A stretch of 43,328 bases of DNA from CADEED01 sp035286365. GTDB lineage: Bacteria; Pseudomonadota; Gammaproteobacteria; Steroidobacterales; Steroidobacteraceae. Shown piece after piece: positions 7,901-14,273 of this stretch. Position 1 is the first letter of the stretch. Every line of letters begins with the position of its first letter. The stretch is taken from NCBI GenBank assembly GCA_035286365.1, contig DATHJZ010000168.1, positions 1 to 43,328 of the forward strand, in the 5' to 3' direction. Below the pieces are notes generated by a model that saw nothing but the letters and a program-made list of their open reading frames with translations, searched no databases and was not told the origin of the DNA. A program made the translations under genes and the position numbers.

Positions 7901-10393
7901 ACGGTCGGTGGCGCCGCTTGTCCGTGCTCGCTCTGGCCGGCCCAGTCGCCGTCCGGTGGCGTTGATGCGGATGCGAATTCCGTCGAGCTCGGCACGCGCT
8001 TCCGCACGAGCGCCGCGGGCAACATCACCGCTCTGCGCTTCTACAAACACGCGCAGAACACTGGCACGCACGTCGGCAGTCTCTGGAGCTCCACGGGCAC
8101 GCTGCTCGCGCAGGTCACGTTCTCGGGCGAGACCGCCTCGGGTTGGCAGGTTCAGACGCTCGGCGCACCGGTGACCCTCACGCCGAATACCGACTACGTC
8201 GTCTCGTATCACACGAGCTCCGGCTTCTACACCGGCGATGACGGCTACTTCGCCGGCAGCGGTGTCGCGAGCGGACCGCTGCTCGCACCGCAGGATGGTT
8301 CGGGCGGCGACAACGGCCTGTACAAGTACGGCGCCAGCAGCGTGTTCCCGACCGAGACGTACAACAGCGAGAACTATTGGGTAGACGTGGTGTTCAACAC
8401 CGGCGGCGGGTCGTCGGATACCACCGCGCCGGTCGTCACGATCACGACGCCGACCAGCGCCACGACGACGACGGTGACGAGCACGCCATTCGCGTTCGGC
8501 GGCACCGCCAGCGACGCGGTGGGCGTCACGCAGGTCAGTTGGGCGAACAATCGCGGCGGCAGTGGCAACGCGTCCGGTACGACCAGCTGGTCGGTCTCGG
8601 GCGTCGTCCTGCTGTCGGGAGCGAACGTGCTCACGGTCACCGCGCGCGATGCCGCCGGCAACACCAGCACCGATACGCTGACCGTGACTTACAACGCGTC
8701 GGACACCACGGCGCCGGTCGTGACGATCACGTCACCCACGAGCTCCACGACCACGACGGTTGCGACCACGCCGATCAACATCGGCGGCACGGCATCGGAC
8801 GCTGTGGGTGTCACGCAGGTCTCCTGGGTGAACAATCGCGGCGGCAGTGGCACGGCCACGGGCACGACATCCTGGTCGGCCAGCGGCATCGTGTTGCAGA
8901 CCGGCTCCAACGTGCTGACCGTCACTGCGCGTGACGCGGCCGGCAACACCAGCACCGATACGCTGACTGTCACCTATACGCCGGACACGACGGCGCCCAC
9001 GGTGACCATCACCTCGCCGACCAGCAATTCGACGCTCTCCGTAAGCACCGCCTCGATGAATCTCGGCGGCACTGCCGCGGATGCCGTCGGCGTCACGCAG
9101 GTCACGTGGACCAACAACCGTGGCGGCAGCGGCACGGCGACGGGCACCACGTCCTGGTCGGTCGCGGGCATCGCCTTGCAGTCGGGCGCCAACGTGCTGA
9201 CCGTGACCGCGCGCGACGCGGCCGGCAACACGCGCACCGATACGTTGACGGTCACGTACACGCCGGACACCACGGCGCCCACGGTGACCATCACCTCGCC
9301 GACCAGCAATGCGACGCTGTCCGTCAGCACCGCCTCGCTGAATCTCGGCGGCACTGCCGCGGATGCCGTCGGCGTCACGCAGGTCACGTGGTCCAACAGC
9401 CGCGGTGGCAGCGGCACGGCGTCGGGCACCACCTCGTGGTCGGCGAGCGGTATCACGCTGCTGTCGGGTTCCAACGTGTTGACCGTGACCGCGCGCGACG
9501 CGGCCGGCAACACGCGCACCGATGCGCTGACGGTGACTTACACCCCGGATACGGCATTGCCCGCCGTGACGATCACGGGCCCGACCAGCGCGGCGACACT
9601 GTCGGTTACCGCGACGCCGCTGACGCTCTCCGGCACGGCGTCGGACAACGTGGGTGTCACGCAGGTCTCCTGGGTGAACAACCGCGGCGGCAGCGGTAAT
9701 GCGACCGGCACGACCTCCTGGTCGGTCAGCGGCATCGTGCTGCAGACGGGCGCGAACATCCTGACGGTCACCGCGCGCGACGCGGCGGGCAACACGCAGA
9801 CGGACACATTGACTGTGACCTTCGCAGATACCGTGCAGCCGACGGTCACGATCACCACGCCGACCAGCAACGCGACCTTGTCGGTCGGGACAGCCACGAT
9901 GGCGCTGGGCGGCACGGCCGCGGACAACGTGGGCGTCACTCAGGTGTCCTGGGTGAACAGCCGCGGCGGCAGCGGCACGGCCACGGGCACCACCGCCTGG
10001 TCCGTTGCGAGCATTACGTTGCTGTCGGGCTCGAACGTGCTGACGGTGACCGCGAGAGACGCGGCCGGCAATACCCGTACGGACACGCTGACCGTGACCT
10101 ACACCCCGGACACCACGCAGCCGTCAGTCACCATCACGTCGCCGACGTCGAACCCGACCCGGTCGCAGATCGGTTCCACGATCACGCTCGGTGGATCGGC
10201 GTCCGATAACGTCGCCGTGACGCAGGTGAGCTGGACAAACAATCGCGGCGGCAGCGGCAATGCCAGCGGCACGACCTCCTGGTCGACGGGCACCATCACG
10301 TTGCAAACCGGTTCGAACATCCTGACGGTCACGGCGCGAGATGCGGCCGGGAACACGCGTACCGATACGCTGACGGTCACGCGCATCCTCTAG
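1943..10393 (+). CDS. Giant secreted multidomain protein: deacetylase-like, Big_5, DUF4082, dimethylformamidase-beta-like and Ig-like repeats
   Basis: This is a 2816-residue exported protein of unknown function. I start it at the ATG giving a clean signal peptide (MNIKNLVRS then a hydrophobic core, cleavage after AHA-26). In order: an alpha/beta domain of ThuA/glutamine-amidotransferase type (about 30-270); a region resembling polysaccharide deacetylases (about 285-560; MTGDDHG at 293-299, GLH with H361, NAHTD with H505); then Big_5, DUF4082, Ig, Big_5, DUF4082 and Big_5 (about 623-1393). Next comes a region like the C-terminal part of the N,N-dimethylformamidase beta subunit (about 1397-1887; YRMGYYGG, VGHDEYW with H1643). 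Then an Ig-like domain, a third DUF4082 (about 1992-2153) and seven tandem Ig-like repeats to the end. No PEP-CTERM, LPXTG or autotransporter tail is visible. Domain names are from remembered family patterns. A cell-surface or matrix carbohydrate role is inferred from neighbouring polysaccharide genes. Confidence 0.9.
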   Translation: MNIKNLVRSLLILVAAVVAPLGVAHADPNQGPGGPILVITNGNQNFGKFYAEILRTEGFNEFAVAEIGAVTATTLNSYDVVILAKVAVTSTQATMFTTWVTAGGNLIAMDPAPQLASLLGISTGATTLSNAYLRIDNSTKAGGGIVAQTIQFHGSAQLSTLAGATSFATLYSTATTATANPAVTVRSVGANGGQAAAFMFDLATSIVYTRQGNPAWAGTERDGVTPRRSDDMFFGASASDPQADWVDRGKIAIPQADEQQRFLANLITDMNADRKPLPRFWYFPNAHRAVVIMTGDDHGYLYSAGGGTAERFDQFLTLSNPGCSVVNWECIRGTSYLFTDGGLTNAQAFSYQSQGFEVGLHIASFQDNVCVDYTPASLAQMYTDQKLAFFNKFTAITQLSTERHHCIVWSDWASAAKVQLANGIRLDTSYYYWPGDWVANVPGHFTGSAMPMRFADLDGSLIDVYQAVTQMTDESEQTYPFTPNTLLDRAIGTDEQYGVYTINAHTDVGIIDQATTTVTSAVERGVPVVSARQMLTWLDGRGNSSFGSVTFASNVLNFTVTQATGATGLNGMLPWRSGTRFLTSLSRGSTDVPYEVMVVKGIEYAVFAAASGTYTANYAVDNVAPTVTTRTPSAGATGVTPSTTIRATFNESINPATITAATFEVRDATAALVPGSVNYGASTLTVTFTPSSALASGATYTVILRGGATDPRVKDVAGNALAANVTWSFTTAAPPVCPCSIWAPSATPAVASESDTGSVELGVKFRSDINGFIKGIRFYKGTLNTGTHVGTLWSEAGSALAQATFVNESASGWQQVLFTTPVPVTANTVYVASYHAPNGGYAATSGQFASAGVDNGVLHALSNSQAGGNGVFAYSPDSAYPASNFQATNYSVDVVFDTTATGTTDTTAPVVTISNPVATPTYATGATPLSLDGTASDNLGVSQVTWSNDRGGSGVAIGTSAWTASGIALQAGVNVITVTARDAANNSSTDTLTVTYTPAADTTPPAVSSRTPASGATQVAVGATVNVGFNEAMSAATINSSTIELRNASNTLIPSSVSYNAATNVATLTPTASLALNTAFTVTVRGGATDPRVKDVALNALAANDTWSFTTTNSAVSTVSLWPNTATPGTPSDADTGAVELGLKFRSDTSGSVTGVRFYKGASNTGTHVGKLWTSTGTLLGQATFINETATGWQQALFPSPIAIQANTTYVISYFAPNGGYAVDADYFTATGVDNGGLHAQSDPVAGGNGVFFYGPSGGFPSSSFAATNYWVDLVFQTVSGPDTTPPTITLRQPATGATNVAINGAVMVTFSEAMTASTINTSTIELRNAGNTLIPATVAYSGGVATLTPTSALANTSVYTVTVRGGATDPRVKDVAGNALAANDSWSFTTAAAGGPCAANAITAENCLTGNPSSEWDVSGAGDPSIQGYSTQISVNRGGTIQFKVDTNATNYRFDIYRMGYYGGQGARKITTFNPTASLPQNQPNCLTQASSGLIDCGNWAVSGSWTVPASATSGIYFAKLVRTDTGGSSHIMFVVRNDASTSDMVFQTSDTTWQAYNTYGGNSLYVGSPGTNPGRAYKVSYNRPFNTRGNDGGQDWVFNAEYPMVRWLEANGYDVSYITGIDTDRAANLLSGHRTFLSVGHDEYWSGQQRANVEAARNAGLNLAFFSANEVFWKTRWENSIDGSGAAYRTMVSYKETHAGAKIDPSAEWTGSWRDPRFSPPSDGGRPENGLTGTIFTVNSGTAGIVIPAAEGKLRLWRGTAAAGLTGSQTVNLPNGTLGYEWDSDLDNGARPAGLFRLSDTTVSGVDKLQDYGSTYATDTANHALTMYKHASGARVFGAGTVQWSWGLDSNHDRAGTPVSQVMQQATVNLFADMSVQPANLQAGLTAQSASSDSSAPTVVISTPAAGANVPQNGLTISGTASDVGGQVAGVEVSTDGGTSWHPATGRGTWSYVWPTPSVGAVTVRVRAVDDSGNLQGTPATVAFTVGGAACPCSLWPAQSPSGGVDADANSVELGTRFRTSAAGNITALRFYKHAQNTGTHVGSLWSSTGTLLAQVTFSGETASGWQVQTLGAPVTLTPNTDYVVSYHTSSGFYTGDDGYFAGSGVASGPLLAPQDGSGGDNGLYKYGASSVFPTETYNSENYWVDVVFNTGGGSSDTTAPVVTITTPTSATTTTVTSTPFAFGGTASDAVGVTQVSWANNRGGSGNASGTTSWSVSGVVLLSGANVLTVTARDAAGNTSTDTLTVTYNASDTTAPVVTITSPTSSTTTTVATTPINIGGTASDAVGVTQVSWVNNRGGSGTATGTTSWSASGIVLQTGSNVLTVTARDAAGNTSTDTLTVTYTPDTTAPTVTITSPTSNSTLSVSTASMNLGGTAADAVGVTQVTWTNNRGGSGTATGTTSWSVAGIALQSGANVLTVTARDAAGNTRTDTLTVTYTPDTTAPTVTITSPTSNATLSVSTASLNLGGTAADAVGVTQVTWSNSRGGSGTASGTTSWSASGITLLSGSNVLTVTARDAAGNTRTDALTVTYTPDTALPAVTITGPTSAATLSVTATPLTLSGTASDNVGVTQVSWVNNRGGSGNATGTTSWSVSGIVLQTGANILTVTARDAAGNTQTDTLTVTFADTVQPTVTITTPTSNATLSVGTATMALGGTAADNVGVTQVSWVNSRGGSGTATGTTAWSVASITLLSGSNVLTVTARDAAGNTRTDTLTVTYTPDTTQPSVTITSPTSNPTRSQIGSTITLGGSASDNVAVTQVSWTNNRGGSGNASGTTSWSTGTITLQTGSNILTVTARDAAGNTRTDTLTVTRIL
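8417..10390 (+). repeat. Seven in-frame tandem repeats (about 282 bp, 94 residues) encoding Ig-like domains
   Basis: Units begin at 8417, 8702, 8984, 9266, 9548, 9827 and 10109, so periods are 285, 282, 282, 282, 279 and 282 bp. Each encodes D-T-x-x-P-x-V-T-I-T-x-P-T-S, then GGxASDxVGVTQVSW, NNRGGSG, GTTSWS and NVLTVTARDAAGNT. Units 3 and 4 share long identical DNA blocks, implying recent duplication or gene conversion. A diverged eighth copy lies alone near 4660-4935 in the same gene. The array probably forms a rod of beta-sandwich domains, and copy number may vary between strains. Confidence 0.93.
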
Positions 10394-10420
10394 CGCGCAG
10401 GACTTCCGGAAGATGGAAAT

Positions 10421-10449
10421 GGGGCAGCCTCGGCTGCCCCGTTTTTTTT
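10421..10449 (+). terminator. Rho-independent terminator after the giant gene
   Basis: A perfect 8-bp stem GGGGCAGC/GCTGCCCC with a four-base CTCG loop is followed by G and eight T residues. It lies 28 bp after the TAG stop. The opposite strand lacks a good U-tract, so it should act mainly on plus-strand transcripts. Confidence 0.92.
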
Positions 10450-10461
10450 GCTGCTATTTGT

Positions 10462-11640
10462 TCAGGGTGCGGTGCCGCGCGCGGCCGCCGGCGAGTACGC
10501 GTTGCGCAGAAATAACTTCGGGGCGCTGCGGGCATCGACGGCCACTTCCCAGACGTCGGTGCTCGGACTCGAGCCATCGTCGGCGCTCGGCACCGAGTAC
10601 AGGACGTGGCGGTTGTCCAGCCATTCGAGTTGATCGTCGATGCTGCGTTTCTCCGACAGCGCGGTTTCGCGCCCGGTCGCGAGCTCGAGCACGTGCAGCT
10701 GCCACTGCACGCGATTGCCATCCATGAGGCGCTTCTTGTACACGACGCGGCGCGCGTCGGGTGACAGGGAAGGGCACTCGACGTTTTCATGGATGACGAC
10801 GGCGCTGCCCGCCGCGATGTCGCCGCGCACCAGGTAGTGCTTGCCACCGGTCGACAGCGTCGCGAAGAAATTCCTGGCATCGGGCGTGAACGTGACGCCC
10901 CAGAAATTGAAATCCGGGTTGTCGATCACCACGCCGTCGTGGGTGACCTTGAAAGCCTCGAGGTCCGCCAGCACCGAGCCACTCGCGAAATCGATCAGCA
11001 AAGTCTGCGTGGAGAAATCGAGCGTGGAATAGCCATGTCCGGAAACGAATACCGTGAGCCCGGCGAGCCGGCCGTCGACCGACACGCGGGTGCGGCTCGG
11101 TATTCCCTTGAGCGCGAACGTGGCGCGCTGCTCGAAGCTTTTGGCGTCGAACAGGGTCGCCGCGTAGGTGGTGAAGACACCGCGATCCGCGCTCAGGCAG
11201 ATGCCATGTCCGCCGGAGACGTGCACGACCTCGCAGCGCAGGGAATCCACGAAATGCACGTCCGCGCGTTTCGCCGTGTCGACCCAGGCGACGCTGCCGT
11301 AATGCCCGTCGACGCCGTTGTGGCGGAAGAACACGCGTTGTCCTGGCGCTGCGGCGGCAGGGGCGGGCGATGCTGCGGCAGGGGCGAGCGATGCCGCGGG
11401 CGGGACGGGTTCCACAGCCGACGGCGCGCCCACGGCGCCCGGCAGTGCCGTATCGGCCGGCACAGCGGGCACGATCGCGGCCGGCGCGGTGGACCCGGCC
11501 GGCGCCGGTTGTCCGGTTGCGGCGGATGGAACCGCCGCCGCACCGCGCATGCGACTGCCGGCATGGAATAGATAGGCCGCGAGTCCCGATGTGGCGACGA
11601 CACACACGATGGCGAAAATGACGACGGGCTTACGATTCAT
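10462..11640 (-). CDS. Membrane-anchored beta-propeller (TolB/PD40-like) protein
   Basis: This is a 392-residue protein of unknown specific function. Residues 7-27 (VIFAIVCVVATSGLAAYLF) form one N-terminal membrane anchor, followed by an Ala/Pro-rich linker to about residue 95. The rest looks like a six- or seven-bladed propeller. One blade shows a TolB/PD40-type pattern (CPSLSPDARRVVYKKR with LHVLELATGRETALS), and another carries a VTFTPDARNFFATL motif. The start overlaps the end of the upstream MFS gene by 11 bp, so the pair is probably co-translated. The 3' end faces the terminator of the giant gene. A periplasmic scaffold or sensor role is a guess. Confidence 0.75.
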   Translation of the reverse strand: MNRKPVVIFAIVCVVATSGLAAYLFHAGSRMRGAAAVPSAATGQPAPAGSTAPAAIVPAVPADTALPGAVGAPSAVEPVPPAASLAPAAASPAPAAAAPGQRVFFRHNGVDGHYGSVAWVDTAKRADVHFVDSLRCEVVHVSGGHGICLSADRGVFTTYAATLFDAKSFEQRATFALKGIPSRTRVSVDGRLAGLTVFVSGHGYSTLDFSTQTLLIDFASGSVLADLEAFKVTHDGVVIDNPDFNFWGVTFTPDARNFFATLSTGGKHYLVRGDIAAGSAVVIHENVECPSLSPDARRVVYKKRLMDGNRVQWQLHVLELATGRETALSEKRSIDDQLEWLDNRHVLYSVPSADDGSSPSTDVWEVAVDARSAPKLFLRNAYSPAAARGTAP

Positions 11641-12889
11641 GATCGGTTGCTCTCAAGAGCGCCAGCGAAACCGCGAGCGCCGCTCCCAGGACGAGTACGA
11701 AGGCGATGACGGCGCCACGGACGCCGATCCACTGCCACAAGGCGCCGAACGCCACCGAAGACAGTAGTTTGGTCAGGCCGATCGCCGTGCCGACGATGGC
11801 GAGGCCGCTGGTGCGATGCGCGGGTGGAATCACGACACTGGCCAGCGCCATGAGGATGCCCTCGGTCGCGGCGTAATACAGGCCAAACAGCACGAGGCAG
11901 CCGATCAACTGCCCGGTGCTCACGCGATCGGCGACCAGCAACAGGACGTACAGCACGACGAGAACTGCATAGCCGCCGAGAAACACCCGGCTGCGGCTGG
12001 TCCGATCCGCCAGCCTCCCGGCCGGAATCGACAGCAGCATGTAGGCGGCCGCGGTGATCACATAGAACAACGGAAAGAATCCGGCCGGCGTGGCGCTCTT
12101 CTGTTGCAGCAGCAGGTAGAGAAAACCGTCGCTGATGGTGGTGCCGGCCAGCAGCGCGCCGCAGGCGGTCAGGGCCAAAAAGCGGCGCGATTTCCACGGC
12201 GACCAGGCGGGACGGGGCGATTCGGCGGCGGTGGCCGTGGCGACCGCGATTGCGGCCTTCGGCACGAACAGCCACAGGACCGCCACGCCGATGACTGCGA
12301 AGAAGAAGCTGGTCACCCAGACGGCGTCGTACGCGCCGGGCAGCAACGCCAGCAGTGCGAACGCTGCGATCGGTCCTAACAAGGAACCGAACGCGTCCAT
12401 CGCGCGGTGCACCGAAAAGGCCATGGCCAACGCCGACGATTGTGTATTCAACGAGATGAGAGCGTCGCGCGGCGCGGCGCGGATTCCCTTGCCGGCGCGA
12501 TCGAGCCCCACGACCAGCAGGATCCATCCCCAGGTTGCGGCGACACTGAGCAGCAGCAGCTTGCACAGGCCGGACAGCGCGTATCCCGCGACGGCCACTT
12601 CCTTCTGCCGCGAATTTCGATCGGCCAGGTAACCCGCCAGCAGGCTGAGCAGCGCGATGGCGAACCCGTTGTACAAGCCATCGATGACGCCGAATTGCAT
12701 CGGGCTCATGTGAAGGTGCAGGACGAGCCAGGCGGGCAGCAGGCTGTTGACCATCTCGGACGAGATATCGGTGAACAGGCTGGTGAACCCCAGGCTCAAT
12801 ACGACGGGGCTTACCCGCAGCGGTGCTGCTCGCGGTCTGCCCGTCGATCCGGACAGCTTGAGTCGTTCAATCCACTCGATCCGGTACAT
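11630..12889 (-). CDS. Major facilitator superfamily transporter
   Basis: This 419-residue protein has about twelve membrane spans. The FTDISSEMVNSLLPAWL segment after helix 1 and GKGIRAAPRDALIS in the central loop are typical of one MFS_1 permease group with conserved F-S-S-E-M and G-K-G-x-R-x-x-P-R-D motifs. An ALADR-like loop (LAGYLADRNSRQKE) corresponds to MFS motif A. The substrate cannot be told; drug or metabolite efflux is the usual guess. No strong ribosome binding site precedes the ATG, so the start is uncertain by several residues. It overlaps the propeller gene and is divergent from the deacetylase gene. Confidence 0.87.
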   Translation of the reverse strand: MYRIEWIERLKLSGSTGRPRAAPLRVSPVVLSLGFTSLFTDISSEMVNSLLPAWLVLHLHMSPMQFGVIDGLYNGFAIALLSLLAGYLADRNSRQKEVAVAGYALSGLCKLLLLSVAATWGWILLVVGLDRAGKGIRAAPRDALISLNTQSSALAMAFSVHRAMDAFGSLLGPIAAFALLALLPGAYDAVWVTSFFFAVIGVAVLWLFVPKAAIAVATATAAESPRPAWSPWKSRRFLALTACGALLAGTTISDGFLYLLLQQKSATPAGFFPLFYVITAAAYMLLSIPAGRLADRTSRSRVFLGGYAVLVVLYVLLLVADRVSTGQLIGCLVLFGLYYAATEGILMALASVVIPPAHRTSGLAIVGTAIGLTKLLSSVAFGALWQWIGVRGAVIAFVLVLGAALAVSLALLRATDHES

Positions 12890-13007
12890 GGGTCAGGAGC
12901 CGCCGCAGTTGGCGAATAGTGCGTCGCCGGGAGAGGCGGTGCCGTGCGCGGATCGGCATCCCCGTGTGCGGCTGCTGAGACGTCCCCGGTCAGGCGCGCG
13001 GGGAGGC

Positions 13008-13026
13008 GCTGTCGGTGCCATTTACA
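13008..13026 (+). promoter_or_regulatory. Candidate sigma-54 activator binding site upstream of the deacetylase gene
   Basis: GCTGTCGGTGCCATTTACA shares 15 of 19 positions with the site upstream of the PEP-CTERM gene (14129-14147), including an unbroken GCTGTCGGTG. Its TGTC begins 80 bp before the -24 element at 13090; the other copy begins 81 bp before its own. Form (TGTC-N9-KACA) and position fit an enhancer for a sigma-54 activator. E. coli GlrR is remembered to bind TGTC-N10-GACA, so the spacer here is one shorter. Which regulator binds is inferred. Confidence 0.5.
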
Positions 13027-13089
13027 GGAAGTGGTGTATCAATGGAGGCATCAGGCTTAAGCTACTGAAAAAGCAGGCATAAATAAAGT

Positions 13090-13105
13090 TGGTATGAACA
13101 GTGCT
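13090..13105 (+). promoter_or_regulatory. Candidate sigma-54 (-24/-12) promoter of the deacetylase gene
   Basis: TGGTATGAACAGTGCT keeps the invariant GG and GC at correct spacing and the W after GC. It differs from TGGCAC-N5-TTGCW at two -24 positions and the first -12 position. That last change (GTGC for TTGC) is shared with the PEP-CTERM gene promoter. The predicted transcript start is near 13116, about 29 nt before the ATG. Alone it would be weak; the paired upstream motif makes it credible. Confidence 0.42.
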
Positions 13106-13144
13106 TTATCCGATTGAATCCAAAGAATAGAGACTGTTCGACTC

Positions 13145-14119
13145 ATGACTTCAAAGGCGACTTTTTCCATGCCAGGGACTGAACTGCGTCGGGCAGACGA
13201 GACCGCGGAGGCCAACGCATCGCGAGCCACGGCGCGCGGTCCCCAGGCCGTGTCCGAATCGAAGACGGTCGTCAGCAACGCCTTCACCATCGACGTCGAA
13301 GACTATTACCACGTGTCCGCGCTCGCGTCGGCGATTCCGCGCGACACCTGGAACGAGCGCGAATCGCGCGTATCGGCGAGCACCGATCGGCTGCTGGCGA
13401 TGCTGGACGAAAAGCGCATCAAGGGCACGTTCTTCGTGCTTGGCTGGGTGGCCGACCGGGTGCCGCAGCTCGCCAAGCGCATCGCCTCGCTTGGGCATGA
13501 AGTTGCCTGCCACGGTTACTCGCACGAACTGATCTACAAGCAGACGCCGAGAGTTTTCGCCGAAGAAACGCGCCGCTCGAAGGCCTTGCTCGAGGACTTG
13601 ATCGGAATGCCGGTCATCGGCTACCGCGCCGCCAGTTTCTCGATCACGCCGCGTTCGCAATGGGCCCTCGACACGTTGATCGAACAGGGCTTCCTGTACG
13701 ACTCATCGATCTTCCCGGTGCGCCATGACCGCTACGGCATGCCAGGCGCCGCGCGCGCGCCAGGCTACGTGCATGCGCCCTCCGGTGGCCGCATCGCGGA
13801 GTTCCCGATGTCGACCGCCGCCTTTGGCCCATTCCACATTCCGGTGTCCGGCGGTGGCTACTTCCGTTTGCTGCCCTACTGGTTCACGCGCGCGGGTCTG
13901 CGCAGCATCAACGAGCAGGAAGGCCTGCCGTTCACGTTCTACCTGCATCCGTGGGAAATCGATTCCGAACAGCCGCGCGTGAAGACCGGCTTCGTGTCGC
14001 GCTTCCGGCACTACACGAACCTGGCCAAGTGCGAAGGCCGCCTGCGCCAGCTATTGGTCGACTTTCGCTTCACCACGATGCGCAATGTATTAAGGGCGCG
14101 AGGGTTATTGTCTTCTTGA
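13145..14119 (+). CDS. XrtA/PEP-CTERM-locus polysaccharide deacetylase
   Basis: This 324-residue protein belongs to the polysaccharide deacetylase subfamily found in exosortase/PEP-CTERM exopolysaccharide loci (TIGR03006-like, with a DUF3473-type C-terminus). The family signature NAFTIDVEDYYHVSA begins near residue 44 and supplies the NodB-type Asp pair. GHEVACHGYSHELIY gives the H-x3-H metal ligands, and GYRAASFSITP is NodB motif 3. The C-terminal FTFYLHPWEID is also typical. It should remove N-acetyl groups from exopolysaccharide in the periplasm or during export. No classical signal peptide is evident. The ATG used has only a weak ribosome binding site, and a second in-frame ATG lies eight codons on. 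Its exosortase and polymerase genes are not in this window. Confidence 0.93.
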   Translation: MTSKATFSMPGTELRRADETAEANASRATARGPQAVSESKTVVSNAFTIDVEDYYHVSALASAIPRDTWNERESRVSASTDRLLAMLDEKRIKGTFFVLGWVADRVPQLAKRIASLGHEVACHGYSHELIYKQTPRVFAEETRRSKALLEDLIGMPVIGYRAASFSITPRSQWALDTLIEQGFLYDSSIFPVRHDRYGMPGAARAPGYVHAPSGGRIAEFPMSTAAFGPFHIPVSGGGYFRLLPYWFTRAGLRSINEQEGLPFTFYLHPWEIDSEQPRVKTGFVSRFRHYTNLAKCEGRLRQLLVDFRFTTMRNVLRARGLLSS

Positions 14120-14128
14120 GCAGGAAGA

Positions 14129-14147
14129 GCTGTCGGTGGGCTTGACA
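14129..14147 (+). promoter_or_regulatory. Candidate sigma-54 activator binding site upstream of the PEP-CTERM gene
   Basis: GCTGTCGGTGGGCTTGACA contains an inverted TGTC/GACA pair with a 9-bp spacer. TGTC starts 81 bp before the -24 element of the downstream gene. The sequence and distance match the site at 13008-13026. The arms fit the TGTC...GACA half-sites remembered for E. coli GlrR, apart from one base of spacer. Binding by the neighbouring GlrR-like protein, or by a PrsR-type regulator encoded elsewhere, is inferred. Confidence 0.52.
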
Positions 14148-14211
14148 CCCCGGCAGTTCCGCCTAACCACTCGATGAGCTAAGTGATTGATAAGAAAGAT
14201 GAAGTTGAGCG

Positions 14212-14227
14212 TGGCACATGGAGTGCA
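14212..14227 (+). promoter_or_regulatory. Sigma-54 (-24/-12) promoter of the PEP-CTERM protein gene
   Basis: TGGCACATGGAGTGCA has a perfect -24 block (TGGCAC) and the -12 GC plus A at exact spacing. The only mismatch to TGGCAC-N5-TTGCA is G for the first T. The start of transcription should fall near 14238, giving a leader of about 36 nt with an AAGGGA ribosome binding site. RpoN control of PEP-CTERM genes is known in other bacteria, which supports the call. Confidence 0.68.
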
Positions 14228-14273
14228 TCTCTGTAAGCCGACTAACAGGAAATCTCCTCCAAGGGATATAGCA

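Noticed and set aside
4565..8212. Two antisense open frames of 568 codons each inside the giant gene.
   Set aside because: They are low-complexity Arg/Gly/Ala-rich translations produced by GC-rich codon positions of the real gene, with no domain pattern or ribosome binding site.
8417..10390. Regular repeat spacing that might suggest a CRISPR or satellite array.
   Set aside because: The period is about 282 bp, always in frame, and encodes Ig-like domains; there are no short direct repeats with unique spacers.
14115..14190. On the minus strand, a stretch resembling the D-arm of a tRNA (TTAGCTCAT...GTGGTTAGGC).
   Set aside because: No matching acceptor stem, anticodon stem or T-arm (GGTTCGA) follows, and the region is better explained as the enhancer-promoter spacer of the PEP-CTERM gene.
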